Part shown: in pieces, positions 36,841 through 49,985 of the stretch
Position numbering within the stretch: position 1 is the stretch's first letter
How the letters are laid out: each line of letters begins with the position of its first letter
Assembly (NCBI GenBank): GCA_947568835.1
Contig: OX387605.1
Span: 22,820,418-22,884,417 of the forward strand
From: Protonemura montana
Lineage: Eukaryota; Arthropoda; Insecta; Plecoptera; Nemouridae
Reading direction: 5' to 3'
Length of the DNA stretch: 64,000 nucleotides
Program-made: the position numbers and the translations under genes
Notes under the pieces: model-generated
The model's input: the letters and a program-made list of their open reading frames with translations, nothing else
What the model was told of the DNA's origin: nothing
Databases searched by the model: none

Positions 36841-38217
36841 TGGCGCTGCCGAAGGTGCGAGCTATTGTCAGGGTGTATTGTTCCCGAATCATTATAAGAA
36901 CAGCCCCAGATAACAGGAACACGCATCGAGATATCCAGACGCAATGGCGGTACGCGACATGATGAAATGCTTGCCTTTCCTCTGAGCCTCCCTATCCCAG
37001 TTTGATTTGTATTAACGCAATGCAATTTACAACCGCTTTTTCTCTTGTCAGGATATGTTTTTTTTTCTCAGCAGCTTTTGATAGCGGCGTTTGCCAACAT
37101 TAATTATGACCACGATTTGATTAATGCCCGACTTGCGGTACGCCCCAAACACAAAATCGGTGAAACTTATTTGACATCGTGAAATATATGTGTATCTTCA
37201 AAAGAAAGAAGCTATATTTTATTAATCTTTCATCAGCCAGTAGCTGCACAAAAAAATGTGTGCTCGCAGTATTTTATTGTGGCCTAGGGGTTGTTTATAG
37301 ATGGGGCAACACAATTGGAATATTTATCGTATCTAATATCGCGCAGGATACATTTATTATTCGACGACGTCAAAGCCAACGAAGCTTAATTACTACAGCG
37401 AATCGACGGCCAGCTACAACGGCTTCAACGTATGACCAGGCAGATAATTGATATTTAATACAACAAACTTGTGTAAAACCACTTCTAAACTTCACCCGGC
37501 AAGGCGCGCATGTAGAACCTCCAAAATGGGCCCCCCGATAATGTTCGACAAGAAAAGACACAGGGGGGAATACAGTCCAGTGAAGACTGGCCCCAATTTG
37601 GGTCTAAAGGAGAGAAACCTCATTAGCAAGAGCGTTCGTTTTAGATGTAGCAAATTTGTGCTCCGCGTCGGGCGACGCCACCGATCCATCTTGTCGCGGC
37701 TCAAAGTCGAGGATCACGCAAGACGCACACGTCGGCATCGGCGTTGCAGCGCCTCTCAAGCAACCCCGGGCGACGCCGCCCCGCTAATGTGCCCGATATA
37801 ATTAAGACATGTTGCTTATCTAGTCATGTGAGTCACTGGCCCGGAAGAGGAGCTCGCCAATGAAGGGTTGACGCGAGGGCCTCGCTGATCTGTGACAGTA
37901 CATGCACGCTCGTAGGGAGCAAACACTCATTAGAGCGGGTGCTGTGCGCGGGCGGGAGGGTGGCGGGACGAGGGTGGGTTTTGGGGGACTTTTAAGTGCG
38001 TCCTACCAGAAACACGACTGGACAAACACCTTCACGCGCAGGTTCGCTCGACCCTTAGCCGACGCAGTGCTACGCGACTGATGAACAACCCAATTAGTTT
38101 AAAAATTGCATAATTAAGGCAACGGCTGCTGGCGGATGATTTGATGAAAACACTTCCTCGTCGAAGTGATCCAATTTGTCGGCTGGGGCCAATACGTCAC
38201 AGAGGCAGTGTGTGGGT

Positions 38218-38263
<46 letters not shown>
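38218..38263. repeat. Poly-G run (46 G)
   Basis: Forty-six consecutive G on the plus strand, the longest homopolymer of the window. Poly-Gly and poly-Pro stretches in the overlapping frames (38141-38401 plus, 38114-38383 minus) come from it. The stated length may be a sequencing or assembly estimate. Confidence 0.95.
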
Positions 38264-41200
38264 CTTCTGAGCCCCACCTTTCGCAATTTCATGACGGGAA
38301 GAGTGTTTTTCCTGGCACAGATTGCACTTACCAAACGATTTCCCCGTGTAAACAACGTTCACATTCGACGTGACGGAAAACAAATGCAGAGTCTACTGTA
38401 ATTACTGCTGATTTATGAATAATTTATGTGCTGAAAAAAAAAGTTTGGGCACAGACATTTATTTTTGAGGGAGTCTTGCTATTCACGAATCAGATAGCAT
38501 CTTGATCTAGCAGTGATGGAAAGTGACAGGATTGACGAACATGCTACCTTGTGTCGGGACTTTTGATAATCACCTTGCATGGTAAAACAGGCAATCAGTT
38601 AGCAGGGTGGTAATGATATTTTGGGACACCCGAGTGACAGAACACAGCTCCGTTAATGGATTAAAGGAAACTGCTTCCGTTCGAAAAACAATCGTTAATA
38701 ATGCGAGCCACCGGTTCGGACGCTTGGAACACGTGAATACATCATTTCTCATGCTCATAACGACACCTCGAGCACCTCCTCGATGGGCAGGCACACGGCC
38801 ACAGCGCGCAGCTGCGCAGCAGTCCGCGCGCAGCCAGTAATTATAGGACCGAGTCCTCGTCGAGCGGCGCAAACTAAGGCCATTCTGTTGGATTCAAAGC
38901 GACGTCCGAAGAGAACGGTGAACGTGAGACGGCGTCACGTATATCTCGGCCTGTGCCATCAATTCCTTGACTGCCCTCGCGAACGATGTCCAAAGAGAAG
39001 ACAATATTTTATTGCAATATCAAAGATGAGATCAGCTTTTGAGACAAACATTTTGGAAACTTATTTAATATCTTCTCAGATGAAAACGCATGTTGGAATC
39101 TCACTGGAGATTTGAACTAGATGCCCTTTGGTCTCGGTTTTTCCCACAAACGTCGTGCGCTCCCACGTGACGTGTTTCTCCCCAAACCCCAAGGCAGGCG
39201 CCCCAGCAGCAGATGAGCTAGGTGCACGGCCCTGGTGCCCTTCACGCAGAACAGCGGGCACGATAGAACTATCAAAGTGTATCAAGACAAATCGAATCCG
39301 AGGGTAATCCCACTGAAAAATGGTGGCCATCAAATTTAATATGAAACAAATTTTCGATGCGAGGCAAAGAAGCAAAGAAATTGGCAAGCCATGAAAAACA
39401 AGTCCGTAAATCGGGCGGATTGCGAGATGGCTTTGGGCTCGGTTTATAGAAAGGCCCGCCGCGTCGCAGGCCTGGACAGGCAGGCAACGTAGGCGAGTGA
39501 TGAGGCGAGTATCGTAAACATGGTCGATATGGGGACCCGAGCCGCTGCGTTGGGACTCTGGAGCGACCGAGAGTAATCCACCTTGATCCCGAGCGGTTGT
39601 GTCGTGTGTTCCTAGAGGATACGCGGGATGGGGCAGGCTTGGCGACCGAGCGAACGAGGTCCGGGAGAAATCATGTGATATCCAGACGACTGCTATACCA
39701 ATATCTGCCGTGCCAGTTGGAGGCTGGCGTCCCATAAGAGAAATGTTTATCGTCGTGTTTACATGTTTCGGGGAATGGGATGCTGGAGCAGTCATGCGTG
39801 CGATCGGCGGGCTTAACTGCGTCCCAGAAGAAAACTAACTAGTGCAACAAACTTATTGGATACTCATCAGCCAACGAGGAAATTGGGACGTCAGAGAAGG
39901 AAGCGTCCCAACCAACTCCTATAACAACGACTTACGAGTCTTACAAAGAAGACATCAAAGAGTTTCGTTAGCAGGTTTCATTTATGATATTATATTCGAG
40001 CGATTATTTCTACTTTGCCAGCTTTTAAAGAGCAAAGTTTTTATAACCAAGTTCAAACTTAAACACATTCTGCTGCTGGTTTTTAATTTCCTTGGATGTT
40101 CGCTCTTACATCAGCTGGGTGATGTAATTGGAAAATAAGATTTAAATTTCAGGATGAACTGAGTTCGGTCGGTGTCGGCTAAGAAACCCATTGCAAATTT
40201 TGATAACTTGTCGAGTTTTAGTAACGCCGGTAAGGTCGGCTGGCGGATTAGTCGTCGGGAGCCTGCACTAAAACAGCCTAGAGGGTGGATAGCGCAAACA
40301 AGAACAATCATAAAGAAGCAAAGAAAAGCTGGAAGAACTATTTTCTTTATCTTTTCACTTATACGATATACTGAGAAGTCAGATAGAAGTTTGGGCAAAG
40401 TCTAAAGGTGGACCGGGCCAGAGCCGAACGGGTCGGCAAAGGCATTAAAGAGGGATTGTTCTGGAAACCTGGGCTAAAGATACAACTGTAAGGGTGGGCT
40501 TGCCCGATGCCAGAAAGCCAGCGAGGAAATAACACTATCACCGATTTCCTCTGCAAAGCAAACTCAGTCTCGAAATCGATTCTTTCGAATGAAATTGTTT
40601 CGGCGACGGGGAAAGAGAACACCATGTTTTCAAGTGAGTATTATAAACTGTTTCAGCTTTTTATTTCAACCAATTTCTTCGAAAGTTTCATTGTGCGACG
40701 AATAACAAAACAACAAAACCGTCCCAGATATTAAAATGAAATGATCGAATGAAGCTGTTACGCCGCGCGTTTACCCGACACGACAGGAACACTACGACAG
40801 AATTTTGCACCTTTGATCTCGTGTTATCCAATTTTAGTTTTCGATTTGTTTTACTTCCCATTGTCCAATTATTTTAGTATCAGCATTAGTGCCCATGAAG
40901 CGAGCGAGCTCCTTTGACTTTCAGCCATTGTTTCGCTGTTCCTTTTTCGTCTTTCAAGGGAACTGATCAATAACAGGAAATGAAAGCCATAGGTTGAAAT
41001 GAGATCTTTGAGTCTGTAGCAGACAGCCGATTAAAAAAAAACAATGGGAACAACAACGACCAGCAAACAGAAAAAGAGCAAATAATTGGCAAAATCCTAC
41101 TATTACCACTCCAACGGGTCTTTTTCTAAACCTATGAATTGCTTTAGCGACGAAACTGATTACATTAGCTAAAGAAAACCCAGGCCATAATGAATACATA

Positions 41201-42621
41201 TCAATTTCTGACATAAATCTGTCAAATATCTCGTCGCAAGAAGTCGCGGGAAGTCGTGGCCAGCTCGACTGATGTATCAGGACAAAGCAAAACGCGTACC
41301 TAACGCGTTCTTTAAGGAAGCGAGTTTTTCAACCAACAATTTTACTAAGTGCTACAAATGAAACAGTTTTTGGTTGTCTTTCAGCAACAAAGCTGCGAAT
41401 TACAAATAAAAATACCGTCTTATCTAACAGACAATAAACTTAGCTGGCTCCTGATCTGAACACATAAAGATGAAATTATTTGAAAATGTAAAGAAGGCTA
41501 TGTCAATGTAATAACAGAGTAATGCGACCAGAGCGGTGTGATTGGGTGCCCTGGACCAGGCTTGGTACAAAGGACCAGGAGTGCCAGAGCGGGCCCTGCA
41601 TATGGCCCTAGGGGCAAGACACGACAAGCATTCCTAACAGAGGAACGGCCAGCTCGTCACTATAACAACTGGACGTCAAGCTAAGAGTTGACAAGATACC
41701 AACCAAAATCATGCAGCTAAACCCATTTGGCAGCTGCATACAGTTGGCCCGCTAGGTTGACAGCTAGGTTTGGCAACACTGCAACGCTAGTTGGCCACTC
41801 TCCGACTAGTAAGGCTCTCTTAACTCGGCGGCCATGACAGCTTGGATTGGCAACGTGGCAGCTGCACACGTAGGTCAGGATCGCGCTGCCGCCAGTGCCC
41901 CCCTCCCCTTCCCCTCACCCCACCAACGCACGCCAAACTTCCCAACAAGTCTCAACCCAAGTCAAGTAAATCATCATTTGCCAGTCACAGGAATAAATCT
42001 TAAGACACGAGTCATAACCGAAATGTCGGAAAGATCCCTGGGTTTTGAGTATATCACTCTGCCGACTGGTTCTTGACTAGCAGTCGAATAAATTATCGTT
42101 AGACACAACTTTGGCCTAGACGCGATGTTACATCGCCTGTCGCTAGGAGCGCGGCAAGCGTCTATCGCAGGCGCAGGGTCGTGGCGTTGACATTCAGGGG
42201 CGGGACGTGGGGGAGGGGGAGGCAAAAACCTGCCGCGATCTCGTCGTTATTTACGGGTACTCAATGCTTGGGAAAAAGTGCACGCGAGTAAATCATGATC
42301 AGCGAAACAACAGAATGATTTCAAGCGTAATGAGGATTTCAAATAACAAAAAATGACAGATTAGGGGGTGGTGGATTTCTATTTCTCGTGATGCAGCCGA
42401 AGAAAACCCTTGTTTCCGCCGTATGAAAAGGTGGACGTCTTTAGCTTCCCGTTCTCAGATAAATCATCCTCCCGGTCGCGGAAGCATTTTCCGGAGAGCC
42501 TTGCCCGCTTTCCCGGCGTACTTGGTCTGCCACCCCAACCCAAGCCCTTTCTGGTGGTGAAAAAACGCGATCGCCGCATGTTTTCCGAATCCACCGTACG
42601 CCAGGTTAGGGGTAAAGGTAC

Positions 42622-42636
42622 GGGGGGGGGGGGGGG
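42622..42636. repeat. Poly-G run (15 G)
   Basis: Fifteen G on the plus strand within a GGGGTAAAGG context. Confidence 0.93.
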
Positions 42637-42970
42637 TTTAAGGGGAGACCCACCTTCGAAGAAGCATTTCGGTAAGAGATCACTTCACTATAAGAATATT
42701 ACATCCAAAAATCAATACGAGATTATCTTCGGGAAGAAGAAGGTCCATGAGGGAAGATGTGGCAAGTGCAGCGAGGAAGAGTCCTGGCTCGCTCGCTCAG
42801 CACGCACCACGGAAGGAGTACAGGAGAGAAATTGTGGGATCAGCTGTTCCCTTTCCCTAGGCCCGGGCCGATGAATTTCTCTGCCTGTCCTCCGGGCGGG
42901 TGTTGTCGGCGTGGTGGAGGTGCCGGGTTTTCGCGAGGTTTGCACTGGACACTCCATGAATGGGTGACAG

Positions 42971-43075
42971 GCATGGGAGACCGTGCATGGGAGACCGTGC
43001 ATGGGAGACCACGCATGGGAGACCAGGCATGGTAGCTTCGGGAGTCCAGGCATCATAGACTAGGCATGAGAAACT
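42971..43075. repeat. 14-bp minisatellite, 4 good and several decayed copies
   Basis: Units GCATGGGAGACCGT, the same again, GCATGGGAGACCAC and GCATGGGAGACCAG (42971-43026), a truncated copy GCATGGTAG, then degenerate units AGGCATCATAGACT and AGGCATGAGAAACT at 43048-43075 that keep the 14-bp spacing. The gradient from perfect to decayed suggests homogenisation at the left end. Confidence 0.92.
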
Positions 43076-43674
43076 GCCTCGTTCAGTCGTGCACAACACC
43101 AATGAATCACGGGCAGAGGTTATCAATGCTATCCGTGACTACAGTTTACACATCATTACTTTACACACATCTACTATAAAATATGATGATGAGAACAGCT
43201 GATTTCTTTTCAACAGGTCAATGGAGCTAACTTTTCTACGTTGAAAACCAAACTCATGCTATGCTAGCTGCAGCGCTGATAAACTCTACGAGATACAAAA
43301 CACAGTCCACGGAGAAACGAACACGAGATCGTTATGGGGGTAGCTACGTGGCTATCACGATTGGCAGTCCCAACCATCGACCGGCGCACGGTGTTCGGAG
43401 AAGAATAAGAACCCTTTTCCAAGGTGAAATAAAGAGCGCCCCTCCCAGTGCCGCGTCGGTCAATTTGTATGTTATTAACGATTGCTATGAATGATAGAGT
43501 ACGAGCGAGCAAGCGAGTGGCGTCCATGCTGGTGGTGTGTAATTACACCCACTTGCTCTCCGTGGGTACGCGACCGCAGCTCACGTGGAGTAGGGTACAT
43601 CGACGCAGGCCTGTCATCTCTCCGGCCGTACCGGACCGGCTGGACCATCGGCACGCCGAGCACGTCCGCCTGAC

Positions 43675-43686
43675 GGCGTCGGCGTC
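43675..43686 (+). repeat. (GGCGTC)2 hexamer locus
   Basis: Two units followed by GGTC; lies 28 bp upstream of the tRNA-like box A. Confidence 0.85.
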
Positions 43687-43706
43687 GGTCCATCGCATGC
43701 AAAGCA

Positions 43707-43783
43707 GGCGCCGTGGTCAAGCGGCAGCGAGTGCAGTCCAACGTATTAATAGCTTGCTGGGGATCGAATGCACTCAGACTTTT
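43707..43783 (+). other. tRNA-like RNA polymerase III box A/box B pair (SINE head or chance)
   Basis: TGGTCAAGCGG at 43714-43724 fits the box A consensus TRGYNNARNNG at every position. GGATCGAATGC at 43761-43771 is close to box B (GGTTCGANTCC; mismatch near the 3' end). Their start-to-start distance of 47 bp is near that of tRNA genes, and a TTTT run follows at 43780-43783. The 5' heptamer does not pair with the sequence after the T arm, so this is not a functional tRNA. It could be the head of a tRNA-derived SINE or coincidence. Confidence 0.25.
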
Positions 43784-46106
43784 CTACAACTTGAGTTAGA
43801 GTGAAAATGTTGTGTGTGTCCGTAGAGTGCTGGGAAAGCAGCGTCCTCAAGAAAGAAAACGTTCTAATCGAAATGTTGGCTATTTTCAGAGTCCACACTC
43901 CACGCAAGCGTTCAGAAACGTGAGGTTCGTTTCCTTTCGGACGGAGACCATGTTCGGATTCGTCTACCTATTTATTTTTGATTTTATAATAGCGAAACAT
44001 GTCATCATCGTTGGTCATGGTTGAAAGATTCGATCGCAGGGAAGCAAATAGAGTGGAAGATGAGAGCCGAGCTGGTCGCGTTTCCTAGAACAACAAAACT
44101 GTTGTTTTATACTTTCATAGAGACTAGAGTTGAATCACGTCACACCGAAAATGATCACGACTAGAATTATCGACTCACAATAAGAACCATGCACTGCTTT
44201 CAATAATGGAGCAGCATTTTAATTAAATTAATATCCCCAATTAATCAATACACACAGTATAATAATGCAAACCCCACCTTACCAACACACTAGCATAAGG
44301 AAAGTGAACTAGCATAATAGTTATGAACGGTCTATAGGTATACCAAACAAGCACACTGGCATGGCCCGGGCACTCACGGCACAGCACATAATAGTAGGCT
44401 GACACGAATCTTATCTATAAATCATGCCATTGATTTAAATCTCACGTTAAAAGGAACCTTGATGTGTAAAAAAGCAGATATCAAAAGGCATTACGATCGC
44501 GGTGTATGAGAGCCACGGGCATTCAACGCTGCAGCATCGACGATAAAAGATAAAAGTAATTCTCCAGCCACGACCAGTTTGGTATACCTGTATCAATCCC
44601 TTGACGTTACTTTTAATTAGTGCCGATAGATACCCATTTGATGATGGCACCAAAGGCATTTTGTATCTGTTGAAATACAACACACGACAGCCAAGTCCGG
44701 CCATTGGCTCTGTTGTGAGTACGATGTTTACCGTGAATCTCAATGAGATCAGCTTGCGGATTGGTCATCAACATCTTAGCTGGCCCAGATCTGTTTCCTG
44801 TACGCTGAGGAGAGAAGGCGTGCGCTCGTGTACGCAATTCCCTCAAAACATGCTAATTCATTACACTGCAACTCCGCTCATTTCCTGGACATAATTTGTT
44901 ATGCGTGATCGTTGCGAGATTCATTAGTCGTGTGAATTGTATAACATCGCCCCGCCAAAACATGTCAATAATAATGAGATCTACATGTACAGACAACCAC
45001 TAGCAAGTAGCACGCGTGCTAATGTTATTGTAAAATGGCGGACAGGTCAATCTTTCAATAAACAAGAATTGATCGTATTGTTAAAGATACACATTTCATT
45101 ATGTCATGCCTTGTGATGCCATTTAATAGTCGTGATAGCGGAAAATGAATTTCTTGTCATATGTTGCATCTAAATCAACCCGTGGTCATAATATTGTATG
45201 AACACCTCTTTCTCTGATCAAGCCAAGGCAATGGAAATGATCAGAACTAAACAATTGCAGCTCAATTGATGTCGTGTACTAATATTTATCTAGCAATCGA
45301 TTGTATTCGCATGGTTCTTATACCAGATCTCCCAGTCACGATCGCAAACTAAACAGACTTTATTTACTGTGCAGATACTTTAATTTCCTTCCAGAACATT
45401 GACTCGCTCTGTTCGAACCAACACATAATCCAGTAAGAAGCAATAAAACCGATGCTTCTTATATAAATTACGAAATAAGTTTATTTACTGTAATATAATG
45501 AAAAGTTATATGCAACGTGTGTAGCTCCACACGCAGTTGCAGTAAGTTATCTGTGAATCGTGCACTGGCAGCATTCGACCGATATGGGAAATTGTCGACT
45601 CAGAGGTATCTTCTTTTAGTTGTTATTTTAATCAAACTTTATCATCGTCATTTCAGATCGACATACAAAAAACGCAGAGATTCTGAAAATAAAGTTGTGC
45701 CTATAAAAACCTGGCGGCGCGGGTGGGCCATGGCATTGCATCAAAACGCATTACTTATCTACGTAGCGCTATTACTTCACAACTCAGCGTCAGTGTTTTA
45801 TATGAACACGGCCGAATTATCGTGATTCTGCGAGTCATCCGGTGGGAAGGTATGTAATCCTCGCTGCTCTCCAACACTCTGCCCCTTGAAGAATATTAGA
45901 ATAAAATCGCCCGCGGGCTACACAGCTCTTTATGAATGTAAATGTCAGGCGGCACGCAATTTGACAATTGCTCAGGGAAGCACCCAGGCGTTTGATGGTG
46001 TCGTGTCGTCACTTTGCAGAGAAGCCACGACGTCGACGACGACGATGACGGCGTCGCTGGAGCTTGCCTACCTTCAAACTTATTCCCATGACAGATTGTA
46101 AAAAGC

Positions 46107-46122
46107 ACCCATGGCCATGGGT
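46107..46122. other. 16-bp perfect palindrome
   Basis: ACCCATGGCCATGGGT, fully self-complementary with no spacer. It could be a dimeric protein-binding site; no factor is recognised. Confidence 0.8.
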
Positions 46123-48358
46123 ATTAAATTACCATGAGAGGCCTACTTGGACGGTTCCTGGAGCCGTCGGCCATCCGACGCTCGCAAATCTCTCTGCCAG
46201 AACGGAAAAGATGATTTTCAAACCGTTGCCATTCGAAATTGCAGGCATTTTCAAATTACGACCCAATGAGTTTGCCTTCATTTCAAGTTCCCATGGATTA
46301 GTTTCGAGGAAGCGAAGAAACGAAAATGCGTATCAATAATGACTCACGCACAGAGTCTGCATTACGAGTGCATGAATTTATTTTAGCGAACAATCTAATT
46401 TCGTATCTCTCTCTCTATACCGTCTCGCTCGCTCATCCGAGTTTTCAGCGTATATATGTTCAGACACAATTAGCTAATCAAGTATCTACCTATTTGAAAC
46501 TTTAAGCTGTCATATTTTTGCTCCCGGCATAATGTAACATGTGTTATATTCTAAAGCTTATTTTGCTTCCTTGTGAACGTTGCTGTGCATGGCAAATGTT
46601 TTCTGTTTTCTCTCATGTTTCTAATGTTCATGTTGGGATATTGCTGTATTGTTTCCTTCGTACCCCTCCACCCACTTCAAAGCATAATAATTATTAAATC
46701 ATAAAGGCATTATTGATCATCGTTTAATAAAGTAGAGTACGCTGGCCCTTGCGGGATGATGGAGTGCTGCAAGCATTGTGCATACGACATACGATGCAAT
46801 TTTCACCACCACGCGAACGGACCAATGCATAGTTACCGTCCAATTACTAAAGAACGTTCGCTCGATCTTGTGTTTCGCTTGTTTGGAAAACCTTCCACGA
46901 CTGCGAAAACATCACGGAAAACACGACAGCAATGTCTACACGGTCTTCATTTATTAGTCAGCAGCGCCAACGCTGTTTGGCGCACTTGTATTGATGACAC
47001 ACTGCATGTGCATTACAATCATGCTCGTTGTGTGGAGTGCCGAGTACGGAGAGAGAGAGGCCTCAGCACATGGCACGACACGAGATATGCAAATCGTGGC
47101 GTTCCGAGGGTCAACCGCGGTCGAGGGCGGAAGGAGACATCGCGATTCACGCCAATAAAGACCAATGTTTAAAAGCTCTGCAAACTTACAATCCTCGTGT
47201 TCTTTTTAATTTCGCCGAGTAAAATTATATACCGAACGATCCAGTTCCTGAGGTAGTCGCCATATTCAGCTCACTTGGGTTCAATAGGGTCATTTAGAAG
47301 CTTCGTCGCAATTACTTTTCCCCATGTGAGTTGAAATCGATTTGAAATCCGTTATTAATGCGTAAAACACTCATCCAAGGTGGTTCAGGCATACGCAATA
47401 GCTCATCCATCCACGCTTGACGCATTTGTGCTGGCCGTGTCAAATCTTCAATGGGCTTTCGTTAGAATATCACAATAATACCAGGCAACAGTGCTCCACA
47501 CTGTATACCTTCCCTTTCTTCGTGCGTTTCCAAGGGAGGCCACCCCTCGCGCCATGGCGTACACGGCCGAGCTGGCCGACAGTCAGGCTTCCCATATAAA
47601 TGAAAATGAAAATGGTCTCTAATATTCTCTCTTTGTATTGTTAGGTTTGAATCGAGACTCCAGTGAATCGAGTCGAGCTCCATGTCCCAACCACCGTTTA
47701 TAATCACGCTCGCAATATTAATAATGATCGTCCACTGCAATCCCCGGAAGAGACGACCGAATCCGAAGCCACGTTGTAGTCGCATAGAGTTTCTTGCAGC
47801 CAGCCATTGACTATCCCCTGGAAAATTCACTACCGGCCGTTATTAATGTTATATCTATAAAGCAAAGCCATAGAACATGAAAAGAGGTATTCACTATTTT
47901 CCATCAGGCGTGTAATATTGTGCGTCTCTCTGCCCTTCATTGTGGTCGTCCTCGACGGTGATTATTCCAGTGCGTTAAGAGCCGGGCACAATGGAAGCCC
48001 GAGGAGAGAGCACAATTTCGACGGATCATCGAGTGACGAGCTCTTAACTCTAAAAACACAGCTCTAAGTCGACACGTGGGCGTCGTGCCCCTGAACGACG
48101 CACTTGTCAAAGTCCCGAGCCATCCAACTCACCGTTCTTAATGCGTGATCACACGACCGTGTTAAGATTGATAAAAAGATTGACAATATAGAGAAAGGGC
48201 AACGAATCGAATACACTTTTACCCAATTAGATTTGCCAGAGAAGAATTCTGGGAAATCACAATTTCCATCGAAACATTTGGTGCAGGTTATTGAGCGTGA
48301 GGACCCAATTAATGTCGACAACACAGAAATGAGAAAAGGGCTGCGTCGACGTCGGGGG

Positions 48359-48416
48359 CAACGTGGCCCGGCAGGGCCCAGCCCGGACAACGTGGTCCTG
48401 CAGGGCCCAGTCCTGG
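48359..48416. repeat. 29-bp imperfect tandem duplication
   Basis: Two adjacent copies beginning CAACGTGG, each containing GCAGGGCCCAG, with several C/T differences. The overlapping plus frame reads Gly-Pro-like residues that resemble collagen superficially; the duplication explains it. Confidence 0.85.
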
Positions 48417-49959
48417 CAATCAAAGCAGAGCATGCATGTTGCCTGGTCGGTGGTCGCGTTTCATTATCGCTCGTCAGTCGACTTTGCAATGTCCGGCGAC
48501 GCTACTGATAGAGTACACATTGTACCTACATCATCACTCGCTTCTGTTAATCGTGTCAATGTGGATCTCTGCTCTGTACCATTGTGTACACTGTGCAATA
48601 ATGTTTACAATGGTGCGCGATTACCTTCAATCAGAGGATGCAAGACAGGTCGTGGACCGAACTGTATACAGGTGTCAAAAGCAGTCGAGGGACTGACCAT
48701 GGAGATGTTTTAGACCGTGGTCTGTGTAATTTCACAGCGCTGCTTCTATAATCTAATGTGATGTATGTGAAGCTATATGCTCATGTTGAATGCACTTTAT
48801 AGAACAGGATTATCTTGAATCGATCGGACAAGGCACACTTGCAACTTTCAAAATATATGATCAGGCAATTTTATAGATTGCCACTTGCTGCTGGCACATA
48901 ATCACCCGAGCATTATTTGCCTGCACCCTGTTTGTATATTGATAGTAATGATAATAGCGTGGCTATACGGTACGATCGTGGCCACATTTACCGCACACTT
49001 GATTCACTTTGCATACAGATTAGCTGGCCAGATAAGCGGTGTGCTGCTCCATAATGCTGCAAGAAGTGTATATCAGCGAGTGGAACGACTGGGCATCTTT
49101 GCATACACTGCTCGCTGAATGCTTGCAGTACGCCCAAAGCGAACCAACGTCTTGACTTGCTATTAGCTCTTGAAACACACTTAAAGTTATCACGATACAC
49201 ATAAGTTGGTAATTGGCAAGATCAATGCTCGGGGTATATCATCAGAACTCAGCAGCGGTTCGATACACCACCAATCGAAGTCTTGATTTTGTATGGCGTC
49301 CAGTCGCCTCTCGCGAAAGTGCTGTGCAAATCCTACTTGGAGGTATTAATTGAAAAATGTATTTGATTACAGAAAGGCTCGGTCGTGAACTCGGCCAGCT
49401 TGGTTTGATTGTGATTGTCAACGCCAGAGGACTCTGTCAGCTTTGTTTACGTACATGCGGAAAGTGCGTATGTATAGCGCCGTTGTGTGGTGACTTGGAG
49501 GTGCCGCGAATGATTCACGTTCCCGTTTTAAAAATGCAACGGGATTTCTGGTCGAAATGGCAGGGAAATTTTACAATTCGATTACCAAAAAACAAGATCA
49601 TCGGGTTTGAAATGAGAACGCGTAGATTTCGTTAGAATCCAGCGATACACAGTGATAGCCAACTTTCTGGTATTGCTGGAAAGAAAGATATATAATTAAA
49701 TTTTGATTGAGGTAGATTGAATGCGACGGACACTCATCTTTACCAAGTAAATCTTTCGAAAACTCTTTTTACCACAAGCCTTTGGATATTGTTTTCAAAG
49801 AACGAATTATGTTTATGTAAATCACAGAACAATAGGAAATTTCGTGTAAGTTCTTTCGCAGAACTTTATGCCATGTAATAATTCTGGCTGTATTACACAT
49901 TGTTCCTGTGATAAAGTGGTTTACGACATCGCGCACGAACCGAGAGAGGCAGCCAGTGC

Positions 49960-49985
49960 CAAACAAACAAACAAACAAACAAACA
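49960..49985. repeat. (CAAA)6 microsatellite
   Basis: Six CAAA units followed by a degenerate tail (CAGGCCAACAAACAATC). Confidence 0.92.

Larger units (their letters stand above)
27873..38217. other. Region without a recognised gene
   Basis: No protein family recognised. Frames such as 28783-29142, 30205-30501, 33086-33364 and 34029-34229 have ordinary composition but no motif, and most overlap open frames in other phases. Simple repeats are listed separately. An 11-bp tandem (TGCGTTATGCG, three copies) lies at 33671-33703 and a 14-bp palindrome (GCTACCATGGTAGC) at 30872-30885. No tRNA, rRNA or spliceosomal RNA signature found. Confidence 0.5.

Noticed and set aside
39076..39795. 239-codon minus-strand open frame, the longest outside tandem repeats
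   Set aside because: No recognisable domain or motif, ordinary Arg/Ser/Pro composition, overlapped by other open frames (39272-39487, 39599-39838), and no clear splice or start context.
41470..41495. Similarity to the miR-1 sequence (AATGTAAAGAAG)
   Set aside because: The 5' seed does not match and no hairpin forms around it; other well-known arthropod microRNA seeds were looked for by eye and not found.
41424..41627. Minus-strand frame ending in a hydrophobic, Phe-rich stretch, considered as a second LINE tail
   Set aside because: No reverse transcriptase motif order and no tail repeat.
48233..48508. Collagen-like Gly-Pro stretch
   Set aside because: Only a few residues, produced by a 29-bp GGGCCC-containing duplication; no Gly-X-Y repeat is sustained.
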